This document shows, piece by piece, positions 9,139 to 16,687 of a stretch of DNA of 64,000 bases (the first letter of the stretch is position 1; every line of letters starts with the position of its first letter). The notes beneath the pieces were generated by a model. The model had not been told where the DNA came from and made no database searches. It saw only the letters and a list, made by a program, of their open reading frames with translations. The translations under genes and the position numbers were made by a program. The DNA comes from Faecalicatena fissicatena. Lineage in GTDB: Bacteria; Bacillota; Clostridia; Lachnospirales; Lachnospiraceae. The DNA lies in NCBI GenBank assembly GCA_001028025.1, contig LDAQ01000015.1, positions 1-64,000 of the forward strand, given 5' to 3'.

Positions 9139-10059
9139 ATGGGAAACAGAGCGAAACTTGAAGGAATTTACATTCCGGTGGTAACACCTTTCAACAAAGA
9201 CGAGTCAATTAATTTTAATGCGATTAAGGAATTAACAAAGTTCCTTGCAGGGAATGGTGTCAGCGGAATTATCCCTTCTGGATCTACAGGAGAAATCACA
9301 GCGCTTACAGTAGAAGAGCAGATTGCGGTTAATAAAGCATATATCGAAGCTGGACATGACAACGATATAAAAGTAATTGCATCTACGGGAGCTTATCGTA
9401 CATGTGACGTTGTTACAATGTCTCAGGCTGCTGAATCTGACGGCGCAGATGGTATCATGGCTGTTACACCTTGGTACATGGCTCCAAACGAGAAAGAACT
9501 GTTCGAACATTTCAAGGCTGTTCACGATTCCATCAAACTTCCGGTTATGATGTATCACAATCCATACTATTCTACCTGTTTGATGAGCGATAAATTTATG
9601 GCTAAACTGTATAATGAAGGATGCATTGATGCAGTTAAAGAACGTCAGGCAGATGTTTATCGTCAGCAGAACCTTCGTCGTTTAACGGATGACAACTTCT
9701 CTATTTTCTATGGATATGATGTGTGTCCGGTTGAAACATTATCTTGCTGGAGCGATGGCTGGGTATGTGGTACAGGCAACTTGTTCCCGAAAGAAAACTC
9801 GGATGTTTATAAACTTGCAAAAGCGAAAAAGACAGCAGAAGCTATGGAAGCTCACGAGAAAGAAATCTGGCCATACTTACATCTGTTCTCAGAGGCAGAT
9901 TCTAATGGCAATGTTCTGTGGCTTCAGATTATTAAAGAAGGTCTTAAACTTCGTGGTGTTGACGCAGGTTACTCTCGTAAGCCGGTTCTCAATGAATTAC
10001 CGGAAGAGACAATGAAACGTCTGAAAGATACTTTGAAGTTCTATGGATATCTTGCATAA
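9139..10059 (+). CDS. DapA/N-acetylneuraminate lyase-family aldolase (copy 1)
   Basis: 306-aa class I aldolase/lyase with a TIM barrel. Visible catalytic elements are GSTGE (48-52, the carboxylate-binding loop), Tyr139 in MMYHNPYY and the Schiff-base Lys167 in AVKERQAD. The start at 9139 follows AAAAGGAG by 9 nt. The family joins or splits pyruvate from aldehydes (dihydrodipicolinate synthase, sialate lyase, KDG aldolase and others). A catabolic role is more likely than lysine synthesis because it faces an IclR regulator, has an operator and has a near twin (12454-13371) heading a transport/oxidation operon. It forms a single-gene unit closed by a strong terminator. Confidence 0.93.
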   Translation: MGNRAKLEGIYIPVVTPFNKDESINFNAIKELTKFLAGNGVSGIIPSGSTGEITALTVEEQIAVNKAYIEAGHDNDIKVIASTGAYRTCDVVTMSQAAESDGADGIMAVTPWYMAPNEKELFEHFKAVHDSIKLPVMMYHNPYYSTCLMSDKFMAKLYNEGCIDAVKERQADVYRQQNLRRLTDDNFSIFYGYDVCPVETLSCWSDGWVCGTGNLFPKENSDVYKLAKAKKTAEAMEAHEKEIWPYLHLFSEADSNGNVLWLQIIKEGLKLRGVDAGYSRKPVLNELPEETMKRLKDTLKFYGYLA

Positions 10060-10089
10060 ATGACATCTTTCGTACGGGCCTGAAGAAGT

Positions 10090-10144
10090 AAAAGTTTATG
10101 TTATGGTGCCTACATATGCCGGCATCATAACATAAACTTTTTTA
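10090..10144 (+). terminator. intrinsic terminator of the lyase copy 1
   Basis: A long, nearly perfect stem (AAAAGTTTATGTTATG-type left arm, matching right arm with one G-T pair, short CTACATATG-containing loop) is followed by a T-run, about 30 bp after the stop codon. Confidence 0.88.
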
Positions 10145-10283
10145 TGCCTCAATCCAGATATTTGTGATGTCTCTGCTTCCCGGGTATCTTAAAGCGGTAT
10201 GCAGTGGCCAGAATAAAACATCTGATTTCCATGGTCTTACAATGGGAATGGCCAATTGGTAAAGCCAGGGCTATATAAAAATT

Positions 10284-10312
10284 AAAAAATGCCGATGACT
10301 CGGCATTTTTTG
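10284..10312. terminator. bidirectional intrinsic terminator
   Basis: AAAAATGCCGA-TGAC-TCGGCATTTTTT forms a stem with A-run and T-run on the two sides. It separates the plus-strand lyase unit from the minus-strand yesL-like gene and should stop transcripts from both. Confidence 0.85.
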
Positions 10313-10336
10313 TGTATTCATATATAATTGATCAAA

Positions 10337-10948
10337 TCATTCCCTGGCTGTATACCTGGCAAATATAGGCTCCAGCAGCCATGAGGCGATAAAGCAATAC
10401 AGAGCCGGTATGGCGATGATAAAAACGGGGTAGAGATATGAAAATATAACAGCGGTTGCGAGGAGCAGTACAAGCAGGAAGGTTACATAGAAATAACGAA
10501 CGCTTATGTAAAGTGTGAGACGCAGTATCTGTGCATTTTTAAAATAAAATCTGGACAGCAGCGGATATGCGTATGGAATCATCCAGGCCGCCATCAGGAA
10601 TAGACCGATGCCGATGAATGCTCCGGCTGATGCATTGTGCATGTCCGGCCAGTCAGCCGGAAAATTCAGCAGCAATACTGTGCAGGCCATCCCGCAGTAG
10701 CCGAGGAATATCAGGTTGAGGTACATCCCCTGCCAGAAATTTTCTTTGAACGAGTGAAAAAATGCAGTCCATACAGGCTCTCCGCTGTCTCGCCGTACTG
10801 ATTTTACAACTGCATAGTACAGCGCTGTAGATGAGGGGCCGATCGTGATGATCGGCAGACAACAGACAGCCCAAAGAATGCTGGCGGCGACTATCTGGCC
10901 TATGATATCCAGAAAGCGCCATATGAAGTTTGTGTGAGCTTTGTCCAA
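10337..10948 (-). CDS. yesL: YesL-family (DUF624) membrane protein
   Basis: Small polytopic membrane protein of the YesL family, often encoded with carbohydrate ABC importers and of unknown function. A TTG start at 10948 is chosen because AAGGAGG precedes it by 7 nt and it starts just before the family-typical N-terminus (DKAHTNFIWRFLDIIGQIV); an upstream ATG at 11035 has no ribosome site. The result is 203 aa with about five hydrophobic segments: near 12-35, 70-95, 105-125, 145-165 and 170-190. It lies 96 bp downstream of iclR copy 2 on the same strand and probably shares its transcript. Confidence 0.85.
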   Translation of the reverse strand: MDKAHTNFIWRFLDIIGQIVAASILWAVCCLPIITIGPSSTALYYAVVKSVRRDSGEPVWTAFFHSFKENFWQGMYLNLIFLGYCGMACTVLLLNFPADWPDMHNASAGAFIGIGLFLMAAWMIPYAYPLLSRFYFKNAQILRLTLYISVRYFYVTFLLVLLLATAVIFSYLYPVFIIAIPALYCFIASWLLEPIFARYTARE

Positions 10949-11044
10949 TCGGTTTCCTCCTTTTTGATGCGGCATATTGATCGGGGACAGTTGAAAACGC
11001 AGAGCAATAAAAGGAATTCCATATGGCTGATACAATATGAATGC

Positions 11045-11821
11045 CTACTTACCCCAGCACTGATACAGGTTACGGGTAATCTCCTGGGATGCTTCCTGCA
11101 GTATCGGCAGACAGGGGAGCAACTCATCCGGATCCTGTATTCCGATAAATCCACTGAAGGATAAAGCGGCAATTATGGCTCCTTCGCAGTCGCGTACCGG
11201 AACAGAAATACAGCTTCCGTTTTCAGAAGATTCTCTGTGATCAAAAGCGTAGCCTTTTTTTGCTGCCATGCGGACTTCCTGCCAAAATTCATCCGGATCG
11301 ATAATGGTATAAGGTGTCATCGGCTCCATGTCGCAGGACTCCAGAAGTTTATCTACCAGGCTGATTGGAAGCTCTGACATAAGAATCTTGCCACCTGCGC
11401 ATGCATAGAAGGGGAGTTCCGAGTACAAAGGCGGGACATAGTTAACAAGGCTTTTAGTGAGCGACTGCTGCAGAATATAGCAGCGGCTGCCCTCACGGAC
11501 AACCAGGTTCATTGCCTGCCTGTTTTCTTCTGTGCAGCGGCTCATTGTTAATTCTGCCACTTCTTTCAATGCCAGATAGAGATTGTTTTTTTCGATAACA
11601 AAGCTGATCTTTTGGCCGGTGATGTAACGCCCGTCCATACACTGGTATACCCAGCCATTCACTTCTAGAGTTTTTAAAATTCGAAAGGCGGTTGATGGAT
11701 TGAGTTCGCAATTTTTTGCGATTTCATTCACTCCCAGCGGTGAGCGCTCTTTGCGCAGGATGTCCAGTACCTCCAGGGCCCGATCCACCATTTTGATGGT
11801 TTCTACATTTTGTTTTTCCAA
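11045..11821 (-). CDS. IclR-family transcriptional regulator (copy 2)
   Basis: 258 aa with N-terminal winged HTH (LGVNEIAKNCELNPSTAFRILKTLEVNGWV) and C-terminal effector domain containing CISVPVRDCEGAIIAALSFSGFIGIQD. It is strongly similar, by eye, to the IclR gene at 7588-8361 over the full length, so a locus duplication is likely. It is divergent from the second DapA-family gene and the transport/oxidation operon. The leader between its promoter and start codon contains two tandem copies of a dispersed repeat. Candidate operators flank its promoter, suggesting autoregulation and possible cross-regulation with copy 1. Confidence 0.95.
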   Translation of the reverse strand: MEKQNVETIKMVDRALEVLDILRKERSPLGVNEIAKNCELNPSTAFRILKTLEVNGWVYQCMDGRYITGQKISFVIEKNNLYLALKEVAELTMSRCTEENRQAMNLVVREGSRCYILQQSLTKSLVNYVPPLYSELPFYACAGGKILMSELPISLVDKLLESCDMEPMTPYTIIDPDEFWQEVRMAAKKGYAFDHRESSENGSCISVPVRDCEGAIIAALSFSGFIGIQDPDELLPCLPILQEASQEITRNLYQCWGK

Positions 11822-11851
11822 GACGCAGACCTCCTTACTCTTTGATTTTAT

Positions 11852-11984
11852 ACCTTGTTCTGCAGCTTGGCTGCAGATCCGCCCGCAGGGCGTGAGTTAC
11901 GGGGTGCCCTTTGGGTATACCTTGTTCTGCAGCTTGGCTGCAGACCCGCCCGTAGGGCGTGAGTTACGGGGTGCCCTTTGGGTG
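11852..11984. repeat. two tandem copies of a ~67-bp palindromic repeat
   Basis: Two head-to-tail units with a 67-bp period (starting near 11852 and 11919), each carrying CTGCAGCTTGGCTGCAG (a hairpin) and a CGGGGTGCCCTTTGGG-type segment. On the opposite strand the unit reads CCCAAAGGGCACCCCGTAAC..., the same sequence found at 25570-25635 inside atpH and at about 52870-52940 between sugar-transport genes. Here it lies in the iclR-2 mRNA leader. Confidence 0.88.
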
Positions 11985-11989
11985 TGATT

Positions 11990-12003
11990 GGAATATATAT
12001 TTC
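11990..12003. promoter_or_regulatory. candidate IclR operator O3
   Basis: GGAATATATATTTC fits the GGAAT-N4-ATTYC pattern and lies about 20-34 bp downstream of the predicted iclR-2 start point, the same relative position as O1 at copy 1. Confidence 0.6.
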
Positions 12004-12030
12004 GGATTTAGATAAAGCGGATATATTACA

Positions 12031-12059
12031 TTTATACCATTTAAAAAATGGGATGTCAA
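12031..12059 (-). promoter_or_regulatory. promoter of iclR copy 2
   Basis: On the minus strand TTGACA (12054-12059), a 17-bp spacer and TATAAA (12031-12036). Confidence 0.78.
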
Positions 12060-12088
12060 TAAGTTGAACCAAAATATAAAAATAAACG

Positions 12089-12102
12089 GGAATGCATATT
12101 TC
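12089..12102. promoter_or_regulatory. candidate IclR operator O4
   Basis: GGAATGCATATTTC fits GGAAT-N4-ATTYC. It lies upstream of the iclR-2 -35 box and between the two divergent promoters, where it could assist looping or cooperative binding. Confidence 0.55.
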
Positions 12103-12276
12103 ATAAAGCGGAAAATGGCGGTTTTTGCACAGTAACGGCCCATAATTAAGGCATTGTTAATAGTTTGACAATATTTGCGTTAGTACCGTGAAAATCAAAA
12201 TAAATAGTATTTAAAACGGAAAGAGTCGAATATTATCTGAAAATATTATGAGATGATTAGAAAATGAAAAATGTGG

Positions 12277-12305
12277 TTGACAGACGGTTGGAATCGTTGT
12301 ATATT
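12277..12305 (+). promoter_or_regulatory. promoter of lyase copy 2 operon
   Basis: TTGACA (12277-12282), 17-bp spacer, TATATT (12300-12305). It is followed within a few bases by operator O5 and lies about 150 bp before the start codon. Confidence 0.78.
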
Positions 12306-12313
12306 AAAAATAC

Positions 12314-12327
12314 GGAATGGCTATTTC
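12314..12327. promoter_or_regulatory. candidate IclR operator O5
   Basis: GGAATGGCTATTTC fits GGAAT-N4-ATTYC and begins at about +2 of the predicted operon transcript, an ideal repressor position. A weaker related sequence (GGAATGGTTGTTTT) occurs at 12403-12416. Confidence 0.62.
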
Positions 12328-12402
12328 GAAAAAAATCCGTATAACAGACAACGAGATGGCATGGAAAGATTTAAAACACCAAAATACTGCATATTACATA
12401 AC

Positions 12403-12416
12403 GGAATGGTTGTTTT
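12403..12416. promoter_or_regulatory. weak operator-like half site O6
   Basis: GGAATGGTTGTTTT keeps the left half of the operator pattern and its ACGGAATGG context is identical to that of O5, but the right half is degenerate. It may be an auxiliary site. Confidence 0.35.
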
Positions 12417-12453
12417 TAAATCTGATCAATAGTAGAAAAGGAGAACGAAAAGT

Positions 12454-13371
12454 ATGGCAAGAGAAAAACTGAACGGCATCTACATCCCAATGGTAACACC
12501 TTTTAATGCAGATGAATCCATTAACTTCAATGGAATCAAAGAATGCACAGACTTTCTGGTAGACAGCGGAGTTACAGGTGTTATCCCTTCCGGCAGTACA
12601 GGCGAAATGGTTGCTATGACCCCTGACGAGCAGATCGCAGTAAACGAAGCAACAGTGAAAGCCGCAGACGGAAGATTCAAAGTTGTATGCTCTACCGGAG
12701 CATACCGCACAAAAGACGTTATTAAAATGTCAAAAGCGGCTGAGGCAGCCGGTGCTGACGGCGTTATGGCAGTAACACCATGGTACATGGCTCCGAACGA
12801 GAACGAATTGCTGAAACACTACGAAGCAATCCGCAAAGAAATCAGTATCCCGATCATGGTTTATCACAATCCTTACTATTCAACATGCCTGATGAGTGAT
12901 GAATTTATGGCTAAGCTGTACAACGAAGGATTTATCGACGCTGTGAAAGAACGTCAGGCTGATGTTTACAGACAACAGGATCTGAGATATCTTACAGATG
13001 ATAATTTTGCTATTTTCTATGGCTACGATGTTTGCCCTGTTGAGAGCGTAAGCTGCTGGGCAGATGGATGGGTATGCGGTACAGGCAACCTCTTCCCAAA
13101 AGAAAATACAGAAGTGTTCAACCTTGCAAAAGAAAGAAAGATGGAAGAAGCTATGGCAGCGCACTTTGCAAAGATTCGTCCTTACCTTCCATTATTCACA
13201 AAACCTACCGCAGATGGAATGCCGACACCTTGGCTTCAGATTATTAAAGAAGGCCTTAAACTTCGTGGTGTTGATGCAGGTTACTGCCGTAAACCGGTAA
13301 TTTCAGAGCTTCCGGCTGATGTTATGGAAACCCTTAAAACAGTTCTGAAAGAATATGGATACCTGGCTTAA
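12454..13371 (+). CDS. DapA/N-acetylneuraminate lyase-family aldolase (copy 2)
   Basis: 305-aa paralog of the gene at 9139-10059, with the same catalytic elements: GSTGE near residue 48, MVYHNPYY with the catalytic Tyr, and VKERQAD with the Schiff-base Lys. Most positions are identical by eye, including KERQADVYRQQ and FYGYDVCPVE. It has AAAGGAG about 9 nt before the ATG. It is the first gene of an operon: no terminator follows, and 117 bp later begins the ABC binding protein. It is expected to cleave a 2-keto-3-deoxy-type or related intermediate into pyruvate plus an aldehyde; the actual substrate is not readable from sequence. Confidence 0.94.
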   Translation: MAREKLNGIYIPMVTPFNADESINFNGIKECTDFLVDSGVTGVIPSGSTGEMVAMTPDEQIAVNEATVKAADGRFKVVCSTGAYRTKDVIKMSKAAEAAGADGVMAVTPWYMAPNENELLKHYEAIRKEISIPIMVYHNPYYSTCLMSDEFMAKLYNEGFIDAVKERQADVYRQQDLRYLTDDNFAIFYGYDVCPVESVSCWADGWVCGTGNLFPKENTEVFNLAKERKMEEAMAAHFAKIRPYLPLFTKPTADGMPTPWLQIIKEGLKLRGVDAGYCRKPVISELPADVMETLKTVLKEYGYLA

Positions 13372-13487
13372 GAATCTAATGTAGTTCCCCGTGCATTTTT
13401 AGAGAGACTACAGCAGGATGGGGGAGAGTTTGCAGATTACAGGCCAGAACGGATCTGTAATTTTAGCAGAAAGGTAAGGTTATTATT

Positions 13488-14843
13488 ATGAAAAAGAAGA
13501 TAATTTGCGCTATCTTATTGTGTACAGTCGTATTCAGTACGACACTGTGGGGCTGTGGTTCATCCAAAGATACAGCCGCAGACACTTCCGATACTTCTAA
13601 GAAAGCTTCTGATGAATCAAAGAGCAGTACTGACAAAAGCGGAAAAACAAAGATTACAGTTCTCAGACCGGGCGATCAGGAGAAGGTAGAAGCCTTCATG
13701 GAACCGGCAATCGAACAGTTTGAAAAAGATAACCCGGATATAGAAGTTGATATTGCATATGAGTCATGGGCAGGGTGGATACAGAAGTACCCAACCTCAT
13801 TTGAAGCAGGAACACAGCCGGATGTAATCTTCTGGTGGGACAATAAGCTGAATGACTCCTCGGCAAAGGATCACCTGGTTAAGCTGGACGACTACCTGAA
13901 CGAAGACTTTTTAAGTCAGATTCCTGACAGTGTCTGGAATCTGGTAAATACCAGCAGTATGGACGGTACATATTATATTCCGAGTAGTGTAGATACATTT
14001 GCCCTTTACTATAATAAAGAAGTGTTTGAAGCTGCCGGACTGGATCCGGAGGCTCCGCCTACTACATGGGATGAACTGCTGGAAGCAGCGAAAACCATCA
14101 AAGAAAAAACAGGCAAACCTGGAATTGGAATTCCTGCAATTACAGGATCCGAAGTACTTGAGGAATATATCGGCCTGTTCCTGAATCAGTCAATGGATGC
14201 TGCTGTTCTCGATGATGACAGTATGCCGCAGTTCGATAATAAGGAAGGCCTTGAGGCTCTGAAGTTTGTTGAACAGCTCATACCTTATTTACAGGATTCA
14301 CCTACAGAATATGGCCGTGGAGAATTACGTCCGCTGTTAAGAGACGGCGGTGTGGGCATGCTGATTGACGGACCATGGGGAGTTGCTGCTTACCAGGCTG
14401 CATTCGGAGAAAATCTGGATGAAAGTAAGATTGGTATTGCAACGGTTCCGCTTGCTCCTAATGGCAAGAAGATTGCATGGGCAGGTACAAACGGCTGGAT
14501 CGCTACACGTGACGAGACCGCAGAGGCATCTGCTAAATTAATTGAATATCTTATGGATCCGGAAGTAATCATAGATCACCACGTTGCATACGGTTCTGCT
14601 CCTCTGTATGAGTCTGAATTTGATAATGAGGCATTCCAGTATGACTACTGGAGGGTATTCTATGATGAAGCACAGGATTATACACTTTATGGCATGATCG
14701 GAAAGGACAGCGCAACACCGGCTGCATATTATACTGCTCTTGAAGAAGTATGGCAGCAGTTCATTCTTGGCCAGATCGGACCGGAAGATGCACTCAAGGC
14801 GGCAAGTGAAGCGGCGAAAGGTGTTACTTCACGTAACCAGTAA
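13488..14843 (+). CDS. extracellular solute-binding lipoprotein, CUT1 family
   Basis: 451-aa substrate-binding protein of a sugar-type ABC importer. Signal peptide with lipobox TTLWGC (lipid-anchored Cys23) and a Ser/Asp/Lys-rich linker (24-52) before the mature domain. The family-1 binding fold shows FEKDNPDIEVD, an early WAGW, and late LRDGGVGMLIDGPWG and AWAGTNGWIAT motifs. It precedes two permease genes; a strong hairpin separates it from the first permease. Trp and Tyr residues are abundant, as usual in sugar-binding clefts. The sugar is unknown; the operon suggests an acidic or oxidised sugar. Confidence 0.93.
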   Translation: MKKKIICAILLCTVVFSTTLWGCGSSKDTAADTSDTSKKASDESKSSTDKSGKTKITVLRPGDQEKVEAFMEPAIEQFEKDNPDIEVDIAYESWAGWIQKYPTSFEAGTQPDVIFWWDNKLNDSSAKDHLVKLDDYLNEDFLSQIPDSVWNLVNTSSMDGTYYIPSSVDTFALYYNKEVFEAAGLDPEAPPTTWDELLEAAKTIKEKTGKPGIGIPAITGSEVLEEYIGLFLNQSMDAAVLDDDSMPQFDNKEGLEALKFVEQLIPYLQDSPTEYGRGELRPLLRDGGVGMLIDGPWGVAAYQAAFGENLDESKIGIATVPLAPNGKKIAWAGTNGWIATRDETAEASAKLIEYLMDPEVIIDHHVAYGSAPLYESEFDNEAFQYDYWRVFYDEAQDYTLYGMIGKDSATPAAYYTALEEVWQQFILGQIGPEDALKAASEAAKGVTSRNQ

Positions 14844-14921
14844 CCTATCCTGTTGCGACTGAACTGTTAGAACCTGAGAATTTAATATAAGGATACGGTT
14901 TGCAGGTATAAAAACATATGT

Positions 14922-14961
14922 CTTTTATCCAGACCGTCTGACCATCCGGTCTGGATAAAAG
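14922..14961 (+). other. strong intercistronic hairpin without T-run
   Basis: A perfect 15-bp stem (CTTTTATCCAGACCG and its complement) with a 10-base loop sits between the binding-protein and permease genes. No T-run follows, so it is more likely to protect the upstream mRNA from 3' decay, raising binding-protein levels, than to terminate fully. Confidence 0.72.
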
Positions 14962-14993
14962 CAATATTCGTTTCGAGAAAGGGGGCGCCCTGT

Positions 14994-15854
14994 TTGAAAA
15001 AGAGCCAGAGAAAGAGAGTCATCTGTTCGCTGCTTCCGCTTATCATTTTGCTGCTGTTTGTCTATGGATACCCGTTGTTTAAGGTCTGTACCAGCGCCTT
15101 TATGGGATTTGGCGGCGCTACGGCAGGTCAGTTTGTAGGCTTTGGAAATTTTTCTATTATTAAAGGTGAGATTCCGAAAACTGTTGTAACCACGTTAATT
15201 TGGACTTTTGGTTCTGTAATTCCCGCAATGATTCTGGGTCTTGTAGTAGCAATGATCTGTAATCGTTCATTTCCGGGAAAAAAAGTAGTCGTAGCATTTA
15301 ATCTGCTGCCCTACGCCATTCCTTTGATTATTGTTGCCTCTTGCTGGCGATTTGTATATAACTCTGATTTTGGTATTATCAACGTTTTACTTAAAAATTT
15401 AGGCCTGATTGACGAGCCGATTAGTTTTCTGGGGCTGGATCTGGCCCTTGTGGCTGTTATTGTGGCACGTGTCTGGCGTGCAATGCCTTTTGCGTTTATG
15501 AATTATTATTCGGCACTGACTACAATTCCCGCTGAACAGTATGAAGCGGCATGTATTGACGGCGCCGGACCGGTGCAGCGATTCTGGTATATTACGATGC
15601 CCAACCTGAAAGCAATTACAGGAAGCACACTAATCGTACTGACAGTATGGACATTCCTTGTATTTGATATTATTTTCGGTATGACGGGCGGCGGGCCGGT
15701 CGATGCAACAAAGACCATTTCCATGCGTATCTATCAGGAGATGTTCAGCATGAAGAACCTTGGAACAGCTTCTGCATGGTCACTCATTGCAATAGTGGTG
15801 CTTGTAATTATTACAATATTCTACTGGCGGCTGATGGAAAAGGAGGATGATTAG
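14994..15854 (+). CDS. CUT1 ABC transporter permease (MalF/UgpA type)
   Basis: 286 aa, TTG start at 14994 following AAAGGGGGCG. Six membrane segments can be seen (about 10-30, 62-88, 97-120, 147-165, 200-222 and 255-278). The EAA loop is EQYEAACIDGAGPVQRFWYITMPNLK, the contact surface for the ATPase, and it is intact. It pairs with the next permease, 1 bp away. No ATPase gene is present in the operon, so a shared MsmX/MalK-type ATPase encoded elsewhere must energise it. Confidence 0.94.
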   Translation: MKKSQRKRVICSLLPLIILLLFVYGYPLFKVCTSAFMGFGGATAGQFVGFGNFSIIKGEIPKTVVTTLIWTFGSVIPAMILGLVVAMICNRSFPGKKVVVAFNLLPYAIPLIIVASCWRFVYNSDFGIINVLLKNLGLIDEPISFLGLDLALVAVIVARVWRAMPFAFMNYYSALTTIPAEQYEAACIDGAGPVQRFWYITMPNLKAITGSTLIVLTVWTFLVFDIIFGMTGGGPVDATKTISMRIYQEMFSMKNLGTASAWSLIAIVVLVIITIFYWRLMEKEDD

Positions 15855-16676
15855 ATGAATAATAAGTCAATTGTTGGAAAAATCGTCCGAATTATCCTGT
15901 GTATTATATTCTGTCTGTTTGCAGTGATTCCGATCTATGAAGCGCTGATCGTTTCACTGACGCCATATTCCAACCTGCTGGAGGCTCAGCTGGTACCTCA
16001 TTATTTTGAACTGTCCAATTTTGTGTCAGCATTTAAACTGATTTTTGGCAATGTTCTGAACAGCTTTTTCTACGCATGTTGCGCGACGGTTCTTACCACG
16101 CTGATCTCTGTGCCGGCTGCGTATGTGCTTTCAAGATATCGCTTTAAGATGCGCCAGGCCATGCTTTTTATTCTGCTTATGTCACAGATGATGGCCGGAA
16201 TCGTAATCCTGCCGACATTATACAGGATGTTCCAGTCACTGGGCCTTCTGAATTCCCGATTCAGCCTGATCATCGTGCTCACGGGTATTAATCTGGCTCT
16301 TGTTGTAACAATACTTCATGGATATTTTTCAACTCTTCCGGTTGAACTGGAAGAGGCGGCGGCATTGGACGGCTGCAGTTACATACAGCTGTTGGTACGC
16401 GTGATCTTCCCGATCAGCGGCCCTGGCATCGCTGTTGGAGCAATCTTTGTATTTATTAACAGCTATAATGAATTCGTTGTTCCGTTGTTCCTGTTGTCCG
16501 ATGCAAGCAAGTATCCTTTGACACTGGTAGTATACAGTCTGCTCAGCGATACTACAATCCGCTGGCACATTATGGCTGCTGCGTCACTGATTGGTATTAT
16601 CCCGCCGGTTGCGATATTTACATTTTTCCAGAAATATATTATTCAGGGTGTTACCTCAGGCGCTGTAAAAGGTTAA
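15855..16676 (+). CDS. CUT1 ABC transporter permease (MalG/UgpE type)
   Basis: 273 aa with six membrane segments and the EAA loop LEEAAALDGCSYIQLLVRVIFPISGPG. Its ATG directly follows the stop of the first permease, and AAAAGGAGGATGATTAG just upstream serves as ribosome site. The ending YIIQGVTSGAVKG is typical for MalG-type subunits. It forms the heterodimeric channel with the preceding gene product for uptake of the ligand delivered by the lipoprotein at 13488-14843. Confidence 0.95.
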   Translation: MNNKSIVGKIVRIILCIIFCLFAVIPIYEALIVSLTPYSNLLEAQLVPHYFELSNFVSAFKLIFGNVLNSFFYACCATVLTTLISVPAAYVLSRYRFKMRQAMLFILLMSQMMAGIVILPTLYRMFQSLGLLNSRFSLIIVLTGINLALVVTILHGYFSTLPVELEEAAALDGCSYIQLLVRVIFPISGPGIAVGAIFVFINSYNEFVVPLFLLSDASKYPLTLVVYSLLSDTTIRWHIMAAASLIGIIPPVAIFTFFQKYIIQGVTSGAVKG

Positions 16677-16687
16677 GGAGACCATAT

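Noticed and set aside
9139..13371. DapA-family genes as true dihydrodipicolinate synthases for lysine
   Set aside because: Two copies under IclR-type control, one with a transporter and dehydrogenases, and no lysine genes; a catabolic lyase fits better.
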